A stretch of DNA of 55,659 nucleotides from Sedimentisphaerales bacterium (GTDB taxonomy: Bacteria > Planctomycetota > Phycisphaerae > Sedimentisphaerales > SM23-30), in contig JANQJS010000067.1 of assembly GCA_028281535.1 (NCBI GenBank), positions 1 to 55,659 on the forward strand, written 5' to 3'. The translations under genes were made by a program, and so were the position numbers. Shown here piece after piece: positions 34,269-43,436 of this stretch. The number at the start of each line of letters is the position of its first letter. Positions within the stretch are counted from its first letter, which is position 1. The notes under the pieces were generated by a model. That model was not told the origin of the DNA and made no database searches. It was given only the letters and a program-made list of their open reading frames with translations.

Positions 34269-35495
34269 ATGGTCATTGTCAGAGCTGGATACATATTAAC
34301 ACCTTCCTTTGAAGCAATTGAAGATGTTTCTCTACTAGTTGATCAAGGGAAGATCCTTGCTGTTGGTTCTTTTGAAGAATTATGCAGTCAGTATTTACTA
34401 GCAAATGTATTTGATTTACCCGATGCGATTCTTATTCCTGGCTTGATTAATGCGCATACACATTTTGACTTGTCGTCATTGAGAGGTCAGGTTGCCTATA
34501 ATGGCGATTTTATTGATTGGGTGCGGCGGCTTTCTGCGTTACGTCAAGAACAAGATTCAGATTTACAATCTGTGATTGAAGATGCTTGTCAAGAAAGTGT
34601 GCGTTCTGGGACGACGACTGTGGGGGATATTAGTTTTCAAAATTTGAGTAGTGCTGTTTTGGCTGGGCAAACAATCCGTAAAACCTGTTATGCCGAAGTT
34701 TTTGGAATGCCAGCAGATTTAACGTTACCTAAGGACTATTTAGCCGAGTGTATATCAACATTGAACAATAGTGAATTGATGAGGTGGGGGATTTCGCCTC
34801 ATGCTCCTTATTCGGTAAATCAGTCGCTTTATGAGTATTGTTCTGAGTTGGCGGTAGAGTATGATTTACCGTTAATGACCCATTTGTCGGAAACGCAAGA
34901 TGAAATTGAGTTTATTCAAAATGGGGGTGGTCCCTGGAAATCCTACTTGGAAGAGATCGATAAATGGGATGGGTCTTATGTTGCTTCAGGCAAGTCGCCT
35001 GTGAATTATTTTCTTTCGATGAAGCTTCATAATCGGCCTGTTGCTTTAGCCCATGTAAATTATCTGAGTGATGTAGATTTGTCTGCTTTGGCAAAAACAG
35101 AGCATAGTGTGGTCTATTGCCCGCGGGCTCATGCGTTTTTGGGTCATGAGAATTATCCTTTGGCCAGGTTGTTGGAAAAAGATATACATGTTTGTTTGGG
35201 AACGGATAGTTTAGCCAGCAATGACTCATTAAGTATTCTGGATGAGATGCGGTTTGTTCATCAGGTTTATCCGGAGATAGCTGCAGGGCAAATCTTTAAA
35301 ATGGCAACGCTTCATGGGGCAAAGGCTTTGCATTGGGAGAAAGAGGTTGGTGTCATTGAAATCGGAATGGAAGCAGATCTAGTCGCATTGCCATTGGCTG
35401 AAGGGTGCCAGGATCCATTAGTGGATGTGCTTGAATCAGACGTTCAGCCTTCTGTTGTCATGGTTCGGGGCGAGATAGTTCATCAAGCAGAATAG
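34269..35495 (+). CDS. Amidohydrolase, SAH/MTA deaminase-like
   Basis: 408 residues of the metal-dependent amidohydrolase superfamily (chlorohydrolase/deaminase branch). Metal ligands visible: His63 and His65 in NAHTHFDLSSL, His in MTHLSETQDE, His in ALAHVNY and Asp in LGTDSLASNDSLS. Further signatures are SPHAPYSVN and CPRAHAFLGHENYPL. The core is flanked by N- and C-terminal strands forming the small beta domain. Members deaminate S-adenosylhomocysteine, methylthioadenosine or aminodeoxyfutalosine; the CPRAH-(A)-FxGH pattern fits the last group, but this is not decisive. No other menaquinone genes are near. The ATG lacks a clear Shine-Dalgarno. Confidence 0.8.
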   Translation: MVIVRAGYILTPSFEAIEDVSLLVDQGKILAVGSFEELCSQYLLANVFDLPDAILIPGLINAHTHFDLSSLRGQVAYNGDFIDWVRRLSALRQEQDSDLQSVIEDACQESVRSGTTTVGDISFQNLSSAVLAGQTIRKTCYAEVFGMPADLTLPKDYLAECISTLNNSELMRWGISPHAPYSVNQSLYEYCSELAVEYDLPLMTHLSETQDEIEFIQNGGGPWKSYLEEIDKWDGSYVASGKSPVNYFLSMKLHNRPVALAHVNYLSDVDLSALAKTEHSVVYCPRAHAFLGHENYPLARLLEKDIHVCLGTDSLASNDSLSILDEMRFVHQVYPEIAAGQIFKMATLHGAKALHWEKEVGVIEIGMEADLVALPLAEGCQDPLVDVLESDVQPSVVMVRGEIVHQAE

Positions 35496-35618
35496 TTAGG
35501 TTATCTGGACGTTATCTTTTGATATCTACTCAAAATCACACGGTTCATGTTTACTATTAATTCCAAGGGGTGTTTTTTGCCGATATAATTAGCAGGACGT
35601 TATACAAAAGGTGAATTT

Positions 35619-35804
35619 ATGTCTTCAGAAAAAACCAATACAAACGGAATCTTACTTGAATTGGAATTTTTCCGCGCATTAGTGGTTGATATAGACGATG
35701 CGTTAGATGATAACGACCCTCAAAAAGCCGCTAAATTGGTCGATGAAGCAAAAAACAAGATTGATTCAGTGATCAAAGATCTGCAATACCATGGTGGGAT
35801 TTAA
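35619..35804 (+). CDS. Small helical protein, unknown
   Basis: 61 residues, with AAAAGGTGAA well placed before the ATG. The sequence is acidic and predicted as two helices (LELEFFRALVVDIDDALD and DPQKAAKLVDEAKNKIDSVI) with no Cys. It does not show the exonuclease VII small-subunit motif that its size might suggest. Standing alone between the amidohydrolase and ferredoxin genes, it gives no functional hint. Confidence 0.5.
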   Translation: MSSEKTNTNGILLELEFFRALVVDIDDALDDNDPQKAAKLVDEAKNKIDSVIKDLQYHGGI

Positions 35805-35863
35805 GCCTACACCCAACGTCTACTATCTTTAATGACCCCTAAGCTCGCAATCCTGGCTGAATT

Positions 35864-36184
35864 TTAAAGCCCGAGATTCTTCTTCTTCTCTTCAGCTGTT
35901 GGCAATTCATCTTGTTTTTCTGTCAGTTGCTCTAGGTCGCCTGATTCACATTTTTCTGCATTGACTGCAATCCATTGTTGCTGATCTTCTGGAACTTCAT
36001 CTTCCGGGAAAATCGCTTCAACAGGGCATTCAGGGATGCAGGCACCGCAATCGATGCATTCATCAGGGTGAATGAAAATCATTTTTTCAGTTTCACTGTC
36101 GCCATAAAAGCAGTCGACAGGGCAAACGGTGACACAATCGGTGAACATGCAATCTTTGCAATTGTCCGTTACTACGTGGGCCAT
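35864..36184 (-). CDS. fdxA: 7Fe ferredoxin, FdxA type
   Basis: 106 residues, the same length as Azotobacter ferredoxin I. The N terminus AHVVTDNCKDCMFTDC gives Cys9 and Cys17 for the 3Fe-4S cluster; Cys21 (VTVCPVD) and the second motif CIDCGACIPECP provide the 4Fe-4S ligands and the remaining 3Fe ligand. The C-terminal extension EDEVPEDQQQWIAVNAEKC matches this class too. It carries single electrons in the cytoplasm. GAGGAA precedes the ATG. It is monocistronic and no partner oxidoreductase is adjacent. Confidence 0.92.
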   Translation of the reverse strand: MAHVVTDNCKDCMFTDCVTVCPVDCFYGDSETEKMIFIHPDECIDCGACIPECPVEAIFPEDEVPEDQQQWIAVNAEKCESGDLEQLTEKQDELPTAEEKKKNLGL

Positions 36185-36329
36185 GAAATTTCCTCAATCT
36201 TTACTAAACAATCCAATGTAATTACCATGTAAATATGTGAAAGTCACATATTTATAAATCAAATTATAGATTTGGATGGCTAGGAGTTCAACCAAAAATA
36301 CCTGTTTTTAGTCCTTTGATGACAAAAAA

Positions 36330-37004
36330 TTATGTGGTTTCTAGGGCTAATAAATGGTCAAAATCGATGCTGGAGACTTTTGTCAGGCTATCTACGATTT
36401 TGTCAGCTTGTTGGAGTTCTTCGGCAGATCGAGTGTTTGTGACTGCCAGGACCATCATGCCGCCCGATTTTCCGGCTTGGACACCTACTATGGCATCTTC
36501 GATAACAACGCATTGTGGAGGTTTTAGGTTAAGTTTTTCAGCCGCTTTGAGAAATGTATCTGGTGCTGGCTTGCCATGGGTAATATCCGCACTGGTGACG
36601 TAATCATCGAAAAATTGATCAACATCAGTATTTCCAAGCATGAAATCGAGATTTTCTCGGGTTGTACTGGTACCGATTGCCGTGGCGTATCCATTTTCTT
36701 TTAAATTACTTAATAAGTCCCAGACACCATCAAGTAGTTGTAATTTTCCTGCGATGAGTTCGCGGTAGATCTCTTCTTTACGATAGGATAGTGTCTCAAT
36801 TTCCTGGTTGGTCAGGGAGCGTCCCATGAATTCTGGTAGTACTTCTGCGTTTTGTTTGCCAAAGCTTTCTAGAAAATCTGTCTCTGTCAGCTCAAAACCT
36901 TGTTCAACGCCAAGTTGAACCCAGGATTGGTGATGATAATCTCTCGTGTCTACTAGTACGCCATCGAGATCAAAAATTGCACCTTTAAGGGGATTGTTGT
37001 CCAT
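36330..37004 (-). CDS. HAD phosphatase / beta-phosphoglucomutase-like
   Basis: 224 residues from the ATG at 37004 (MDNNPLKGAIFDLDGVLVD), preferred because HAD proteins begin a few residues before motif I; ATG 37052 would add 16 residues. Motif I is FDLDGVLVDT with nucleophile and acid Asp, motif II is IGTST, motif III Lys lies in HGKPAPDTF and motif IV is VVIEDAIVGVQAG. The cap is helical (DYHHQSWVQLGVEQGF), and the short DTRDYHH after motif I fits beta-phosphoglucomutases. It would interconvert or hydrolyse sugar phosphates, sensible beside glucose-6-phosphate isomerase. Specificity is not certain. Confidence 0.8.
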   Translation of the reverse strand: MDNNPLKGAIFDLDGVLVDTRDYHHQSWVQLGVEQGFELTETDFLESFGKQNAEVLPEFMGRSLTNQEIETLSYRKEEIYRELIAGKLQLLDGVWDLLSNLKENGYATAIGTSTTRENLDFMLGNTDVDQFFDDYVTSADITHGKPAPDTFLKAAEKLNLKPPQCVVIEDAIVGVQAGKSGGMMVLAVTNTRSAEELQQADKIVDSLTKVSSIDFDHLLALETT

Positions 37005-37090
37005 TTTTCTACTTTCATAATCAGAGTTCGGTAATATCAATAAAACATTCAATTATACTAACTTCTTATTAGTAAATCATTAGTGATAAT

Positions 37091-37123
37091 AAAAAAAGGC
37101 CATGCTTGTTTGGAAGCATGACC
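37091..37123 (-). terminator. Terminator of the glucose-6-phosphate isomerase gene
   Basis: On the minus strand GGTCATGCTT and AAGCATGGCC pair around CCAAAC, followed by TTTTTTT. The stem is ten pairs with one G-T. Confidence 0.9.
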
Positions 37124-37152
37124 TGGGAAATGTCTATCAATCTTAAGCGACT

Positions 37153-38706
37153 TTATAGAAGATAATCATCATCTGTTTTAACGGTTGGTTCAATTTCGCT
37201 GAGTAAGTCAGTCCATTCGCCATGGCCCATCAGAGCAAACGTGGCTTCTTTACCTAATTCTACCGCCGGTTGATCATAAGTGTTGATGCCGAAAAGTTCG
37301 CCGGTATAGCTAGTTGCGACTTCAAAGAAGTAGATAAATTGTCCAACGGTTCTGGCGTTGATCTCAGGGAATTTGACGGTCAAGCAGGGGCGTTGAGATT
37401 TCAATAGTGCAAACTCAGTCCCTTTTTTCTCAGCGTTAATTAAATCGCTCATGTTGCGTTTTGACAGGTAGGATAATTCTTCGACACTGCCAGATTCTCC
37501 AATCACAACTTCGCGGCCATATTTTTCAACTTCCAGGAAGGTGAAGACTTTGTCATTACGGCCTTCGCGGTATAGCTGGACTTGACTGTGCTGGTCAGTT
37601 GTTCCCAGTGCTTTGATGGGAGTGGGACCGATGAAGACATCGTTACCTTTGAGATCTTTTGATTTACCAAGACTTTCTGCCCAAAGTTGGCGGAACCAGT
37701 CTGAGAGATCTTTGAGTTGGTAGCTGTAGGGCATCATGACAGAAAGTGTTTTGCCCTTTTGATAGTAAGCATATTGTATCGCAGCGTAAATAGCTGCTGG
37801 GTTTTCAAAAAGGTTGGGGGAATTAACGCGTTGATCCATGTCGGCTGCACCAGCGAGTAATTCCTCGATGTCGATACCGCACATGGCAGCGCTGAATAAT
37901 CCCACATCACTCAATACGGTGAAACGGCCGCCAACACCATCTGGTACAACTAACGAAGTAAATCCTTCTTTGTCGACGATACTACGCATGGTGCCTTTGT
38001 CAGTATCGGTTGTTGCGATGATGTGGTCTGCCAGGTTGGCGTTTGGCAATTTCTTTTGGAGTAACTCTTTAATGGTTAGGAATTGTGAGGCCGTTTCAGC
38101 GGTTCTTCCAGATTTACTAATGACATTGAAGAGTGTACGATCCAATTGACCATCGAGGTATTCTAAAACTGCACCAAATTGGTCTGGATCAACATTGTCG
38201 ACAACGAAAAGTCTAGGACCTTTACGTTGTTTGTTATCTTGTAAATTGTATGTTGCACTATTTAGTGCTGTTTGAAGGGCGATATTGCCCAATGCGCTGC
38301 CGCCAATTCCCAAAACGACTAAGTTGTCATATTTGCCCTGGAGTTTTTTAACCAAAGCCTTGATTTTTTTGGCTTCTTCAGTTTTGTATGGCAGGTCACG
38401 ATAGGCCATGCTGTCATCGGTTTTACGCTCGGAAGATTGGCTGCTTTCTTTTCGAGTTTTTGCCATAGCTTCAGTGATTTCGGCAATTCGGCCACTGAGT
38501 TTTTCCAGGTCGTTTTTTGTTAAGCCATGTTCGTTTCCGATAACATCGGCTGTGACATTTTTATAGTAGAGTTTGATTTGGTCTGTCATGGGTTGCCTGT
38601 TGGTTTCTTTTCGGTAGCTGGGTTCAGCCAGGCTGTCGAGACTACCATCGTCTACAGATACCTGACCATCAGATTTACTATAGTCATTTTTATTTTTGTT
38701 GGCCAT
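37153..38706 (-). CDS. pgi: Glucose-6-phosphate isomerase
   Basis: 517 residues. It interconverts glucose 6-phosphate and fructose 6-phosphate in the cytoplasm. Sugar-phosphate binding motifs are complete: LVVLGIGGSALGN, SKSGRTAET and GVGGRFTVLSDVG. Catalytic residues appear in RQLWAESLGK (Glu), GTTDQHSQVQLYREG (His) and QPAVELGKEA (Lys). About 40 residues of low-complexity, Ser/Asp-rich sequence precede the domain, an unusual extension. AGGAG lies upstream of the ATG. Together with fbaB and the HAD mutase it represents central sugar metabolism. Terminated by the 37091 hairpin. Confidence 0.95.
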   Translation of the reverse strand: MANKNKNDYSKSDGQVSVDDGSLDSLAEPSYRKETNRQPMTDQIKLYYKNVTADVIGNEHGLTKNDLEKLSGRIAEITEAMAKTRKESSQSSERKTDDSMAYRDLPYKTEEAKKIKALVKKLQGKYDNLVVLGIGGSALGNIALQTALNSATYNLQDNKQRKGPRLFVVDNVDPDQFGAVLEYLDGQLDRTLFNVISKSGRTAETASQFLTIKELLQKKLPNANLADHIIATTDTDKGTMRSIVDKEGFTSLVVPDGVGGRFTVLSDVGLFSAAMCGIDIEELLAGAADMDQRVNSPNLFENPAAIYAAIQYAYYQKGKTLSVMMPYSYQLKDLSDWFRQLWAESLGKSKDLKGNDVFIGPTPIKALGTTDQHSQVQLYREGRNDKVFTFLEVEKYGREVVIGESGSVEELSYLSKRNMSDLINAEKKGTEFALLKSQRPCLTVKFPEINARTVGQFIYFFEVATSYTGELFGINTYDQPAVELGKEATFALMGHGEWTDLLSEIEPTVKTDDDYLL

Positions 38707-38866
38707 AGTTATTATCTCCTAAATTGATATTTTATAGGACTTCTTTTGTGACGCGTTTCCTCCCTGATAGTTATATTATTATCGACAGGATTTTAGGGCG
38801 GCTTCATTAATTAATGGGCAGTAAATGAGTTGCCAATGTTGTGGAGGGATAACTTTGATATAAAGA

Positions 38867-40198
38867 TTATTCTTTTGGAATCGATGACCATTTTAGGATT
38901 TGTTTGACCAGATCAATTTTGCATGCTGGTTTACTTATCGCGTCGTTAACGTCAAGTTCATCAATGATGCTATTATCTATTTTTTGGCCTTTTGGTACAA
39001 ATGCGATGATGGTAGGGTCCGTTTTGCAAGACTGACGAATACTATTGGTTGGAAAGATGCCATCGACCATTGGAATGCCAATGTCCATAAAAATCAGATC
39101 GAAATTTATATCATAGTTGATACCGCTTACTATCAAATCGCAGGCTTCTTTTGCATTGGCAACCATTTCAACGTTATGATCCAGATCTTGTAGGATTTCA
39201 CGACAATGATTTAATGTGTCGATATCTTGGTCAATCAATAATATATTTAACGGTTTTTGTTCGGTAATCGCTATTTGCCCGTTATCAATTGAATCATTTT
39301 TAGTTTCATTTAGTTTGCTGATGAGTAACCTGATAGAGAAAAAGAATTTGCTCCCAATATCTGGTTGACTTTCGAGCATTAATTGGCCATTCATATAATG
39401 AACAATTTTTTTGCAAATAGCCAGACCTAGCCCTGTTCCTCCGAATCGTCGGGTTGCGGAACCGTCAATCTGGACGAAATCTTCGAAAACTTTATCTTGT
39501 AAATTTTCAGGGATTCCGATGCCAGTATCTGAAACACTGAATTGAATTACCGCCTCTTTATGATCATTACGGATGCAGGATAGATCTAATTCTACCGTTC
39601 CATGCTCTGTAAATTTTACAGCGTTATTTAGTAGATTTTCAAGTACTTTTGTTAAATTGCTTTCATCGCCGATGACCCACTGAGGAACTTTTTCATCAAT
39701 GGAGAGCATGCATTTTACTTTTTTGGGATCGACCTTGCTCTTATATTGCTTAACAATATCTCGGGCTAATTTTAAGATGTCAAAGTGGGATTTATGAAAT
39801 TGCATTTTTCCTGATTCCACTTTGGCAAGATCCAATAGATTGTTTAACAAGACAAGCAAATCTTTACCGCTGGTGTTGATGGTTTTAATCATATCTTTCG
39901 TATCTTCATCTACGGATGCTTCCATTAGAAGTTCCGAGAAGCCCATGATGGCATTCATTGGGGTACGAATTTCATGATTGATGTTTGCGAGAAATTGACT
40001 TTTTGTTCGGATGGCTGACTCAGCTTCCAAGTGATTAATTTCAGCAAGCCGGATAGCTTCTTTTAGTTCAGCCTCAATCATTTCAGCATCAAGCCTGCTC
40101 TCTTGGAGCTCGTTTTCCAGGTCAATTCGACGCTGTATTTCTTGATCTAATTGCTGTTGTAATTGCAATAGATTTGAATGTTCAATGGTTCTATCCAT
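38867..40198 (-). CDS. Hybrid sensor histidine kinase (cytoplasmic, kinase plus receiver)
   Basis: About 443 residues from ATG 40198 (a GTG six bases upstream is possible; residue numbers here count from it). No membrane helices. Residues 10-65 form a coiled coil, then a dimerisation/phosphoacceptor helix with His77 (NINHEIRTPMNAIMG). The ATPase domain has NLLNNAVKFTEHG (N box), SDTGIGIPENL (G1) and FGGTGLGLAICKKIV (G2). A receiver follows with Asp374 (LIFMDIGIPMVDG) and Lys425 (ISKPA). The first acidic pocket reads LIDQD. It probably senses through the coiled coil or a partner. No response regulator gene is adjacent. Confidence 0.88.
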   Translation of the reverse strand: MDRTIEHSNLLQLQQQLDQEIQRRIDLENELQESRLDAEMIEAELKEAIRLAEINHLEAESAIRTKSQFLANINHEIRTPMNAIMGFSELLMEASVDEDTKDMIKTINTSGKDLLVLLNNLLDLAKVESGKMQFHKSHFDILKLARDIVKQYKSKVDPKKVKCMLSIDEKVPQWVIGDESNLTKVLENLLNNAVKFTEHGTVELDLSCIRNDHKEAVIQFSVSDTGIGIPENLQDKVFEDFVQIDGSATRRFGGTGLGLAICKKIVHYMNGQLMLESQPDIGSKFFFSIRLLISKLNETKNDSIDNGQIAITEQKPLNILLIDQDIDTLNHCREILQDLDHNVEMVANAKEACDLIVSGINYDINFDLIFMDIGIPMVDGIFPTNSIRQSCKTDPTIIAFVPKGQKIDNSIIDELDVNDAISKPACKIDLVKQILKWSSIPKE

Positions 40199-40381
40199 AG
40201 TCACTCGGATAATTTGTAATTGTGCTGATTTCTTTGATTAATGAAACGTCATAAGGCTTTATTCTTATAACGCTTATCATTTATATCGTCAGGTTTATTC
40301 CGCCACTGGATGAGTTTGTTGTGAATTATATTAAAAAATGATTATCGGGCGAGGAAAAATTGGCTTGATGTACACAAGGCA

Positions 40382-40996
40382 TTAGCTACTTTGCTGGACT
40401 TTTTTGAATTTCGTCAGAAAAATGATGCTGCACAATGTCAGTAAGATAATTGTGGTGGGTTCTGGTGTGACTTGTGCAAAAGTGAATATGTCCAGACTAA
40501 ATGCATGGGAGTCCTTGAGTGAAAAACCTTGTGGGGCAGGAGTACGGTATGTGAATAAATCTAGCTTACGAATCTCTGAAAAGTTAAAAGTAGACTGATT
40601 TGCAATAAGATCAGCCGCCATCAAATTTGAACTGAATGTCAAAGTGTCTATATTGATATGTTTAGCCATAAAAGACAATAAATATTGAGTTTTTGGCGTT
40701 AAATTCCAATTGATAGACTCAGTAATATGTCCATGTATTATTGTCTCATGTAGCATGTTTTGGAGTTTTACGGGATTGTGGCGAAAGTGATTTGAAACAA
40801 CTATACCGGATTCCGGTTTGATTTTCTGATGCCAGCATATTTGCTCTTGGGAGGATTGGGCTTTTGTAAGATCAACCTGAATCAATCTTCGTGTTAGATT
40901 ACCTGAATCGACTACGATGGGGGATGCTTGTAATGACTGGTGGAGAATGATTGGTAAGAATAACGCTATGAACAATTTTATCATACGGGTTTTCAT
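40382..40996 (-). CDS. PEP-CTERM sorting-domain protein
   Basis: 204 residues with an N-terminal signal peptide (IKLFIALFLPIILHQSLQA). The middle part is a beta-rich, unrecognised domain. The C terminus TPEPTTIILLTLCSIIFL followed by KFKK is a PEP-CTERM tag: Pro-Glu-Pro, a membrane helix and a basic tail. Such tags are processed by an exosortase and are linked to exopolysaccharide-producing bacteria; no exosortase is in the window. It is monocistronic and separated from the pilin block by a long gap. Confidence 0.8.
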   Translation of the reverse strand: MKTRMIKLFIALFLPIILHQSLQASPIVVDSGNLTRRLIQVDLTKAQSSQEQICWHQKIKPESGIVVSNHFRHNPVKLQNMLHETIIHGHITESINWNLTPKTQYLLSFMAKHINIDTLTFSSNLMAADLIANQSTFNFSEIRKLDLFTYRTPAPQGFSLKDSHAFSLDIFTFAQVTPEPTTIILLTLCSIIFLTKFKKVQQSS

Positions 40997-41735
40997 GGGG
41001 TCTCTCGACGTTTACTGCTAAAAAAACATATTGTAACGATTATAGGGCTTGTAGAACTTATATCGATTAGATATATGATTTACTTGAATATTCAAACGCT
41101 TCTTGTCTCAGTGTTTTCATTTCTTGTTTCTTCTGGATGTGGCTGTGCGATGTGGTTGTTCGTCAGCAGTATGGAATTGCTGGTCCTATAATAAATAGTG
41201 TTTTGACATGTGATTGGAATGACTGTGTAAATTGGGATAACCGTAATAAATCTCCATTTATCAATTAGACCAATAGCGACAAACGTCTTGTTTGATATAA
41301 CCGTTACAGGTATTTGGTTCAGGGGTGGGCTTGTTCTGTTTGTAGTGATTAGTGAAAAATCTCAATAGCCTAATGTGAAAAAAAATGATTAAAAACAGCC
41401 TGTTTTTTTGACGCAGATCAGTTTTATCTTAAAGTTATATTAATTGGTTGCTGCATAACATGGCACCAAACAATAGCACGCCGATCATGGAATCATTTCG
41501 AATAAATTCACCCAAAGTGGACTTATGGCAAGGCCGATAGGATTTTTGACAAAGTATTGTCAGAAAAAGGCATTAACGTTTGGTCTATTAAAAATCAGCA
41601 ACGTAGATAGAACCTGATGAAAGGAAGGTGATGTTGGTTGAGATAGGTTTCATAGACCCCAGAAAGAATCGTTAATGTGTTTTATTAAAATAGGAAAATT
41701 AGCAATTAACCCAGAAGTCCCGGAGGACAAGAGAC
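40997..41735. other. Long intergenic region upstream of the pseudopilin block
   Basis: About 740 bases, AT-rich, with no reading frame worth keeping. It contains AAAAACA-GCC-TGTTTTT at 41391-41407 followed by more T, a terminator-like hairpin with no gene ending before it on that strand, and an inverted repeat TTTTTGACAA/TTGTCAGAAAAA around 41543-41570. The promoter of the pseudopilin operon should lie here. An unannotated small RNA ending near 41407 is possible. Confidence 0.4.
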
Positions 41736-42224
41736 ATGACAAAGCAACATAGAAAAAGCGGATTTACACTCGTCGAAATTTTAATCGTGGTCATTATTTT
41801 AGGTATCTTGGCAGCCATTGTGATACCGCAATTTACTGAAGCATCCAGCGAAGCTCGCGAATCAACTCTCACCAGTAATTTACAAGTCTTACGGTCTCAG
41901 ATTGGATTATATAAAATCCAGCATAATGATACCTATCCAGATTCAACAACCAGTACGACATTTGAAAACGCCTTAACCACAAAAACACTTGTGACTGGTG
42001 TAACAGATGCTAATGGTGAATTTGGTCCTTATATGCAAAAAGTACCTGAGAATCCGTTTGTAACTGGCGCTGGAGCTAATACTTTATTTACTTTTGGTAC
42101 TGCAGCTAACCCCAGCGATAATACCTCACACTGGTATTTTAATACTGCTACTGGAGCCATTTCTGCGAATGATAGTTATGATGGTTCTGATGCAGATACC
42201 AATCCTGATCATACAGACTTATAG
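41736..42224 (+). CDS. Type II secretion/type IV pilus major pseudopilin (1)
   Basis: 162 residues; GGAGG precedes the ATG. The prepilin signal is short: a basic leader MTKQHRKSG cleaved before FTLVEILIVVIILGILAAIV, with Glu at position 5 of the mature protein. The rest is a small globular domain with a GspG-like pattern (GPYMQKVPENPF, then HWYFNTATGAISAND), typical of planctomycete major pseudopilins. A prepilin peptidase must cut it, which is not in the window. It is the first gene of the block. Confidence 0.85.
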   Translation: MTKQHRKSGFTLVEILIVVIILGILAAIVIPQFTEASSEARESTLTSNLQVLRSQIGLYKIQHNDTYPDSTTSTTFENALTTKTLVTGVTDANGEFGPYMQKVPENPFVTGAGANTLFTFGTAANPSDNTSHWYFNTATGAISANDSYDGSDADTNPDHTDL

Positions 42225-42267
42225 ACATCACTTTTTAATAATTTATGTTTGAACTATGAAACCACGC

Positions 42268-42309
42268 ATTGGCCTGACAATCTTCGGGAAAACAGGTTGT
42301 CAGGCCAAT
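42268..42309 (+). other. Perfect 13-bp inverted repeat between pseudopilin genes 1 and 2
   Basis: ATTGGCCTGACAA (42268-42280) and TTGTCAGGCCAAT (42297-42309) pair perfectly around a 16-base loop. No T-run follows, so it is not a classic terminator. It may act as an mRNA stabiliser or attenuator that sets the level of the first pilin above the others, as seen for REP-like hairpins in other operons. Confidence 0.7.
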
Positions 42310-42339
42310 CTTAAACAGAAAGATCCAGGGACTTCAGCT

Positions 42340-42849
42340 ATGAGAAACGTTTCGGATATGATTAACAGAACAAAGACAATTTTTAGAAGACGAAAAGGTT
42401 TTACACTACTTGAGATTATTATCATCATCGTCTTCCTCGGGATCCTCTCAAAGATCATCATCCCACAAGTTACTAAAGCCTCCACTGTCGAGGATTTTCA
42501 AGAACAAGCTTTATCCGGTATTTTATTAACGTTGCGTTCACAACTTGAACTCTATCGTGTTGAACATTTGGATGAGTATCCTTGTGGTGATCCCCAAAAC
42601 CCGGTTTCACCCGAATTGTTTGTTTTACGGATGACGAGTAAGACCAATTCAGATCATTCACAAAATGGGATTTTTGGCGATTATTTATCCCAGTTTCCAT
42701 TTAATCCCTTTAATGGTCTTAATAATGTTCGCTATGGCAATGACCCTGGTAAAAATCTGGCTGGTTGGTGTTTTGACTTGGAGACAGGTCATATCTATTC
42801 AGATGATTCTGGCCAGAGCCCTGAGGGAACCAGCCATAGTGTATTGTAA
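42340..42849 (+). CDS. Pseudopilin (2)
   Basis: 169 residues from ATG 42340; the frame is open to 42256, but that would translate the preceding hairpin. An alternative ATG lies at 42358. The signal RRRKG-FTLLEIIIIIVFLGILSKIIIP shows the processing site and Glu5. The body keeps the spacing LRSQLELYRVEHLDEYP and GIFGDYLSQFPFNPFNG found in the other two pilins but is otherwise divergent. The Lys inside the N-terminal helix (SKII) is unusual for a packing helix. Likely a minor pseudopilin. Confidence 0.8.
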   Translation: MRNVSDMINRTKTIFRRRKGFTLLEIIIIIVFLGILSKIIIPQVTKASTVEDFQEQALSGILLTLRSQLELYRVEHLDEYPCGDPQNPVSPELFVLRMTSKTNSDHSQNGIFGDYLSQFPFNPFNGLNNVRYGNDPGKNLAGWCFDLETGHIYSDDSGQSPEGTSHSVL

Positions 42850-42887
42850 GAATGGTATATTATGTGGATAGTATGGGAGAGAATATT

Positions 42888-43415
42888 ATGAGATGGTTAA
42901 AAAATGACAATAGATGTCAAAGACAAGCTAGCGGCTTTACTTTGATTGAAATATTAATAGTCGTCATCATCCTGGGTATTCTGGCAGCCATCATCGTTCC
43001 TCAATTCTCCAATGCAGGTCAAGAAGCACGTGACAACATGCTTAAGGAAAACCTGCGAAATTTTCGTACTCAAATTAATGTATATCGTGCTCAGCATTTA
43101 GATATTCCCCCGGGATATCCAAATGGCGATAGGACTGCTACGCCCACTGAATCAGCATTTATTGATCAGTTAACACAGGCCACAGATATTGATGGATTAA
43201 CTGTAAGCAATGGAGCTGATCCTGCAGAAGCAATTTATGGGCCATATTTTCGAAGCATCCCTGAGAATCCATTTAATAATTTATCTGATATTCAAATATT
43301 ACCGGCAGGTTCAGGTGACTCAGCACTGGAAGGTGATAATAGCCATGGTTGGGTTTTTCGTCCCGATGATGTGGTATTTGTTGCGGATAGTGATGATCCC
43401 TATGATACCTATTAA
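42888..43415 (+). CDS. Major-type pseudopilin (3)
   Basis: 175 residues from ATG 42888, chosen because GGAG is eight bases upstream; ATG 42852 is also in frame. Signal SG-FTLIEILIVVIILGILAAII with Glu5. The body NFRTQINVYRAQHLDIPPG and GPYFRSIPENPFNNL parallels pilin 1, indicating gene duplication. C-terminal DSDDPYDTY is acidic, recalling the calcium site of GspG, which is inference. It sits between pilin 2 and the small membrane protein. Confidence 0.83.
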   Translation: MRWLKNDNRCQRQASGFTLIEILIVVIILGILAAIIVPQFSNAGQEARDNMLKENLRNFRTQINVYRAQHLDIPPGYPNGDRTATPTESAFIDQLTQATDIDGLTVSNGADPAEAIYGPYFRSIPENPFNNLSDIQILPAGSGDSALEGDNSHGWVFRPDDVVFVADSDDPYDTY

Positions 43416-43436
43416 TTGTAATCGCAGGAGATAAAA

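Noticed and set aside
41455-41480. Sigma54-type promoter before the pilins (TGGCAC motif)
   Set aside because: The -12 element TTGCA is not at the required spacing.
42256-42339. Upstream extension of pseudopilin 2
   Set aside because: It would run through a perfect 13-bp hairpin and give a 47-residue leader, far longer than prepilin leaders in the neighbouring genes.
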